Positions 60,950-64,000 of a stretch of DNA of 64,000 bases are shown piece by piece. A program made the translations under genes and the position numbers. Below the pieces are notes generated by a model. The model made no database searches. It saw only the letters and a program-made list of their open reading frames with translations, and was not told the DNA's origin. The DNA is from Bremerella cremea (GTDB taxonomy: Bacteria > Planctomycetota > Planctomycetia > Pirellulales > Pirellulaceae): assembly GCF_003335505.1 (NCBI RefSeq), contig NZ_QPEX01000030.1:248001-312000 (forward strand). Direction: 5' to 3'. Every line of letters starts with the position of its first letter. Positions within the stretch are counted from its first letter, which is position 1.

Positions 60950-61600
60950 ATGACACACTTTGACAATGAACCCGTGCGTCCTGACCGGCCACCTCCGACC
61001 AAGCAGCCGGAGGAGTACCACGAAGAAGAGATCCGCAGCATCCGCAATGGAATCGGCGGATTCCTGATCGCCGGGTTCGCGATGGGAAGAACGCTGCAAA
61101 TTTTCAGCCGCTCTCCTGGCTCGGCCGGTTCCATATTGGTGGCGGCCTGGGCGTTCGCCGTATTTGTGCAGGGTTACTACCTGCATGGGCACACGCAACT
61201 GCACGGACGCATCGATGCCATACCGTTTGAACTGCTGATTGCCGCTCAAGTTGTATGGTGGCTCGTGGGGCTAGTTTTAACGTTCGTCCACATTCTCTAC
61301 CGTACGCAGGCACGGGATAGTGATCTCGGCCGCGGTGTCCTGTCTTGCTACTTTCCTCGGCTTTCGACTACGGCGGCGGGGATAGTATCCGACGTCGGTA
61401 TTGGACTTGCCCTGGCCGCATTATTGCGGCTTTTTGCTTCGCCTGTTCAGTCCAACTGGTACTTGATCATGGTGGGCTGGATCTTGATCTGCCACTTCGC
61501 CTTTTTTCTGCACCAATGGTACCTCAGAAAGAGAGTACATGCCGCCAAATTACGATCGGCCGGGTGGCGAACTGAAGTGCGTGGGAGGCGTCAACTATGA
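60950..61600 (+). CDS. Polytopic membrane protein beside the coupling ATPase, 216 aa
   Basis: The ATG directly follows the ATPase stop. Residues 1-30 are polar and Pro/Glu-rich. About five hydrophobic segments follow (near 35-50, 60-75, 85-110, 145-160, 165-185), and the end is basic (RKRVHAAKLR...RGRR). No known family. The missing membrane domain of the ATPase could be supplied by this protein, which is a reasonable inference from adjacency and topology. It overlaps the next gene by 4 bp (ATGA). Confidence 0.65.
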   Translation: MTHFDNEPVRPDRPPPTKQPEEYHEEEIRSIRNGIGGFLIAGFAMGRTLQIFSRSPGSAGSILVAAWAFAVFVQGYYLHGHTQLHGRIDAIPFELLIAAQVVWWLVGLVLTFVHILYRTQARDSDLGRGVLSCYFPRLSTTAAGIVSDVGIGLALAALLRLFASPVQSNWYLIMVGWILICHFAFFLHQWYLRKRVHAAKLRSAGWRTEVRGRRQL

Positions 61601-61992
61601 GCAAACAGAAACCCAACGACCACACGAATCAGAAGCCGGAAAAGCCGAAGATCGGCCAAGGGGCAATCGCGGCTCTTGGGCGACAGGGATACAAGGAACT
61701 CGGTAGTATTGTTGCCGCATTTCCAGGCCATTCACCTCTTGTGGAAGAGCCGGGGCAACTGGGGCGAGCCACCCAACAATCGATTTCGCGTCAGACCGGG
61801 GCTAGTCAGCCCGTCCACTTTTACCAGTCCCAGCCGGAGATCCATTCGACCATGAACACGCCCGAACCGAATCAAGCTGACGTTCAGATGGTGAACGACC
61901 AGCAGCCGAGCGTTTTGGATGACCTGGTCCAGCATGCCCAGCAACAGGCGGAGTTCCAAGAACCGGAACAAGAGCAGGAGATGGACCAGTGA
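61597..61992 (+). CDS. Hydrophilic Gln/Pro-rich protein of the transfer operon, 131 aa
   Basis: The start overlaps the membrane protein gene (ATGA), and the end overlaps the next start (GTGA), so it is a translated link of the operon. The protein is low-complexity and rich in Gln, Pro and Glu, especially at the acidic C-terminus (EPEQEQEMDQ). It has no domain, signal or membrane segment. It may be a disordered adaptor that binds relaxase or ATPase. Evidence for reality is the double coupling rather than sequence. Confidence 0.6.
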   Translation: MSKQKPNDHTNQKPEKPKIGQGAIAALGRQGYKELGSIVAAFPGHSPLVEEPGQLGRATQQSISRQTGASQPVHFYQSQPEIHSTMNTPEPNQADVQMVNDQQPSVLDDLVQHAQQQAEFQEPEQEQEMDQ

Positions 61993-62225
61993 CGTCTGAC
62001 TCCCGTCAACACGATACCGATTCCCCGCTCCCCTTTTCGGAGCGGGAGATTCTCCAGCGAAAGTTGGCCGTCTATCGCTATCCCAATTTGATCACGCCAG
62101 AAATGTGGCAAGCCTATCAAGCCGCGTTAGCGCGGCAGGAGAATTCAAACGATGACTCGCAAAATCTTCCACTTCCTAACCTTCCTGATATTAGGCCTGT
62201 GCCTGATCGTCCTCACGGTTTCTAG
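61989..62225 (+). CDS. Small hypothetical protein of the transfer operon, 78 aa
   Basis: It starts with GTG in a GTGA overlap with the preceding gene. The core FSEREILQRKLAVYRYPNLITPEMWQAYQAALARQ is a predicted helical segment, and the tail is Pro-rich. No known family. The next gene starts inside its 3' end, 74 bp before its stop, with its own AGGAG site. It may be a small adaptor. Confidence 0.5.
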   Translation: MTSDSRQHDTDSPLPFSEREILQRKLAVYRYPNLITPEMWQAYQAALARQENSNDDSQNLPLPNLPDIRPVPDRPHGF

Positions 62226-62493
62226 CGTGGCACTCGCTTGGCACGGCCTCACATTACCGGCCGGTCATCCGCTTCGAGACGACTGCTTCCTGTTGACGAC
62301 GATCTTCATGTTTTTCGTTGGTTTCGGTTTCTTCTTTATCGCCGATGCTGGTAGCGGTCGAGCCTACCGACGTCACGTTCATGAAGAAGCCAAGCAGATC
62401 ATCTACCATCTGTACATTCAGTCGTATCAAAAACGGCAGAACGTCTCCCATCTAAAACCTGTCCCCACAAAAAAGCTCGACATAGACGCGTAA
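62152..62493 (+). CDS. Small two-helix membrane protein of the transfer operon, 113 aa
   Basis: ATG 62152 has AGGAG about ten bases upstream. Two transmembrane helices lie at about residues 5-28 (FLTFLILGLCLIVLTVSSVALAW) and 45-66 (FLLTTIFMFFVGFGFFFIADA), followed by a basic cytoplasmic tail of 45 residues. The overlap with the preceding gene is in another frame and does not argue against it. Unknown family. It may help anchor the transfer machinery. Confidence 0.6.
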   Translation: MTRKIFHFLTFLILGLCLIVLTVSSVALAWHGLTLPAGHPLRDDCFLLTTIFMFFVGFGFFFIADAGSGRAYRRHVHEEAKQIIYHLYIQSYQKRQNVSHLKPVPTKKLDIDA

Positions 62494-62590
62494 AACAAGT
62501 CGGAGCGAAGCTCCGTGTGCCTGTTTCGAGCTTTTGTTTCAAACTGGGATACGGACTGTCATCGAACTGTCACAATTCCGGACTATTGTC
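62494..62590. other. Candidate oriT region before the relaxase gene
   Basis: This is the only clear gap in the transfer operon. It has a perfect 6-bp hairpin, CGGAGC (62501-62506) and GCTCCG (62510-62515), and repeated ACTGTCA and CGGACT blocks between about 62545 and 62588. Relaxase genes of the MobF class often lie next to their nick region, so oriT may be here; no known nic consensus is recognised. Confidence 0.35.
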
Positions 62591-64000
62591 ATGCCAATGC
62601 GGGTGACTCATTCCAAGAGTAGTGCGGACGCCAAGGCCTACTACGCGTTCAGCGACTACTACGACTCCGGTCCGAACCAGCTCAAAGGGGCCTGGTTCGG
62701 CAAAGGAGCCGCTTTACTTGGTCTTGCTGGCGAGGTCGATAAGGACCATTTTGATCGACCCGTCGACAATCGCTACCCGTTTGAAGACTTTCGACTTACC
62801 CAGCGGCAACGGGCTGACCGGCGGGTTGGCACCGATATTACGCTTTCCGCTCCTAAGTCGGTTTCGCTTCTGTGGGGTGTGACGCAGGATGATCGAATCT
62901 TGGAAGCAGTTCAGAGTGCGGCCCATGAAACGTTTTCCGACCTGGAGAAAGATGCTCTCACACGTGTGAACCACTCACGCGGTGTTCTGACATGGGAGAA
63001 AACGGGAAACATCGTTGGGGCATCCTGGCTTCATACGACAGCGAGGCCGGTGGATGGCCATCCGGACCCGCAACTTCATGTCCATGGATTTGTCCTTAAT
63101 GCAACCCATACCGGCAAACGCTGGACCGCCGTTGATCTTTCCGCCGTCGTCCGTGACTCCGGCTACTATGAAGCGATCTTTCAATCTCACTTGGCGGCGA
63201 AGATGGTCGAGCTGGGATATCCCATCGAGCGAAGTGAGCGGGATTTTGAGATCGCCGGAGTCAGTCGCGAAACAATTGAGAAGTTTTCAAGGAGAACCGG
63301 CCTGATTGAAAAAATGGCCGAAGAACATGGGATCACATCCCCTGAAAGCAAAGGGCAACTCGGGGCCAAGACCCGTGAAAAGAAAAATCAGCTCGTACCA
63401 CCAGATGAACTTCCGAATGTTTGGCGAAGTCGATTGAATGAGGAAGAAGCCGATCACTTTGATCGTCTGTCACGAGGTGAGTTCGTTCCAGCTCAGCCAG
63501 AGATGGATGTGGCCGCGGCAGTTGATTTCGCGAAGGAGCACGTTTTTGAGCGAGCTTCGGTCGTCCGCGAACGGGAGCTATTGCGGCAAGCCATGCTGCA
63601 TGGCATCGGCCAGACTTCCGTCGAACAGATTCACAACGAAGTCGCAGGTCGAGACTGGATTCGGGAAGGCCAGGATGAGCAAGCTCTCATTTCCACACGA
63701 GAGGTGTTGGCCGAAGAACAAGCCCTCCTCACGTTCGCTCGTTCCGGACGCGGTAAGCTCGCCCCACTTGCTCCCCAGTATGCGATCGCCCGGAATTGGC
63801 TCAGCGATGAACAGCAAACCGCCGTGCAAGGGGTTCTGAATTCGCATGATCGGTTGATGATCGTCTCGGGCAAGGCAGGTGTCGGTAAGACTTCACTCAT
63901 GAAAGAGACAATTGAAGCCATTGAAAAGACAGGCCGAAATGTTACCGTTCTTGCCCCAACTGCCGAAGCGGCCCATGGCGTCTTGCGAGGGGAGGAAGGA
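62591..64000 (+). CDS. MobF (TrwC-like) conjugative relaxase, cut by window end
   Basis: The frame starts at ATG 62591 and is open to the window end (470 residues visible). The two tyrosine pairs of MobF relaxases are at Tyr17-Tyr18 and Tyr23-Tyr24; DITLSAPKSVSLLW is the TrwC relaxase core, and HPDPQLHVHGFVLN supplies the metal-binding histidines. After about residue 420 a helicase domain starts with Walker A GKAGVGKT. The protein nicks oriT, stays bound to the 5' end and unwinds DNA in conjugation. MobF proteins are usually 900-1500 residues, so much of the helicase is beyond the window. A GTG-type second Met (residue 3) may be the real start. Confidence 0.92.
   Translation, partial: MPMRVTHSKSSADAKAYYAFSDYYDSGPNQLKGAWFGKGAALLGLAGEVDKDHFDRPVDNRYPFEDFRLTQRQRADRRVGTDITLSAPKSVSLLWGVTQDDRILEAVQSAAHETFSDLEKDALTRVNHSRGVLTWEKTGNIVGASWLHTTARPVDGHPDPQLHVHGFVLNATHTGKRWTAVDLSAVVRDSGYYEAIFQSHLAAKMVELGYPIERSERDFEIAGVSRETIEKFSRRTGLIEKMAEEHGITSPESKGQLGAKTREKKNQLVPPDELPNVWRSRLNEEEADHFDRLSRGEFVPAQPEMDVAAAVDFAKEHVFERASVVRERELLRQAMLHGIGQTSVEQIHNEVAGRDWIREGQDEQALISTREVLAEEQALLTFARSGRGKLAPLAPQYAIARNWLSDEQQTAVQGVLNSHDRLMIVSGKAGVGKTSLMKETIEAIEKTGRNVTVLAPTAEAAHGVLRGEEG

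Larger units (their letters stand above)
52721..64000. mobile_element. Probable integrative mobilisable/conjugative element, left part, at tRNA-Pro
   Basis: Directly downstream of tRNA-Pro the gene content changes to three unknown cargo genes, an ECF-like sigma factor, exported small proteins, a ParB-like protein, a TraD/TraG-like ATPase, small coupled genes and a MobF relaxase that continues beyond the window. Relaxase plus coupling ATPase show DNA transfer ability. No integrase is seen here, so it is expected at the far end or has been lost. No VirB4 or other channel gene is in view. The right boundary and the second copy of the tRNA 3' end are not visible. Confidence 0.72.

Overview
The window reads as one stretch of a planctomycete chromosome, most likely from the Pirellulaceae (Blastopirellula/Bremerella-like). 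This is inferred from gene content and protein style: long hybrid kinases, a large surface-glycan locus, TTG and GTG starts, and a DabA-type carbon transporter. No rRNA or other taxonomic marker is present. The only RNA gene found is a tRNA-Pro at 52647-52720.

Layout. Bases 1-5006 (+) hold the end of an unknown gene, a short-chain dehydrogenase, a Tat-exported N,N-dimethylformamidase-like protein and a polytopic glycosyltransferase-like protein. An array of 19-bp tandem repeats follows (5132-5329). Bases 5493-21873 (-) are one long, tightly packed surface-glycan locus. It has soluble and membrane glycosyltransferases, methyltransferase-like proteins, two GtrA flippase-type proteins, a sugar nucleotidyltransferase, and an unusual set of phospho-sugar enzymes: a class II aldolase/AraD-type epimerase, a GtrA-ribulose-phosphate 3-epimerase fusion, a nucleotidyltransferase-histidine phosphatase fusion, a 2H phosphoesterase and a GDPD/PI-PLC-like protein. 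I infer that a pentulose- or polyol-phosphate unit is made, activated and placed on an envelope glycan.

Bases 22312-39201 are a signalling island. It has hybrid kinases with REC, CHASE and Hpt domains, free receivers, the remains of a deleted receiver gene, an NtrB/NtrC-type pair and, most strikingly, a CsrA domain fused to a response-regulator receiver (24890-25657). A class V aminotransferase and a 49-residue membrane protein sit inside it. A sigma-54-type promoter precedes the Rnk-like gene that follows.

Bases 40079-46969 are an inorganic-carbon module. The overlapping operon dabA-dabB-(NuoM-like) lies divergent to a beta-carbonic anhydrase, with a palindrome between them. A second NtrB/NtrC pair follows (47083-49810), then an exported beta-propeller-like protein on the minus strand.

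The tRNA-Pro gene marks the probable left edge of an integrative mobilisable or conjugative element that runs past the window end. The element holds three unknown minus-strand cargo genes, an ECF-like sigma factor, two exported proteins, a ParB-like protein with a terminator-like hairpin inside its 5' coding region, a TraD/TraG-like ATPase, four small genes and a MobF (TrwC-like) relaxase cut by the window end. No integrase and no VirB-type channel gene is visible.

A dispersed repeat of about 46-85 bp occurs four times, at 34.6, 34.9, 40.0 and 49.8 kb. One copy can fold into a perfect 14-bp stem, as expected of a REP-like or small non-autonomous element.
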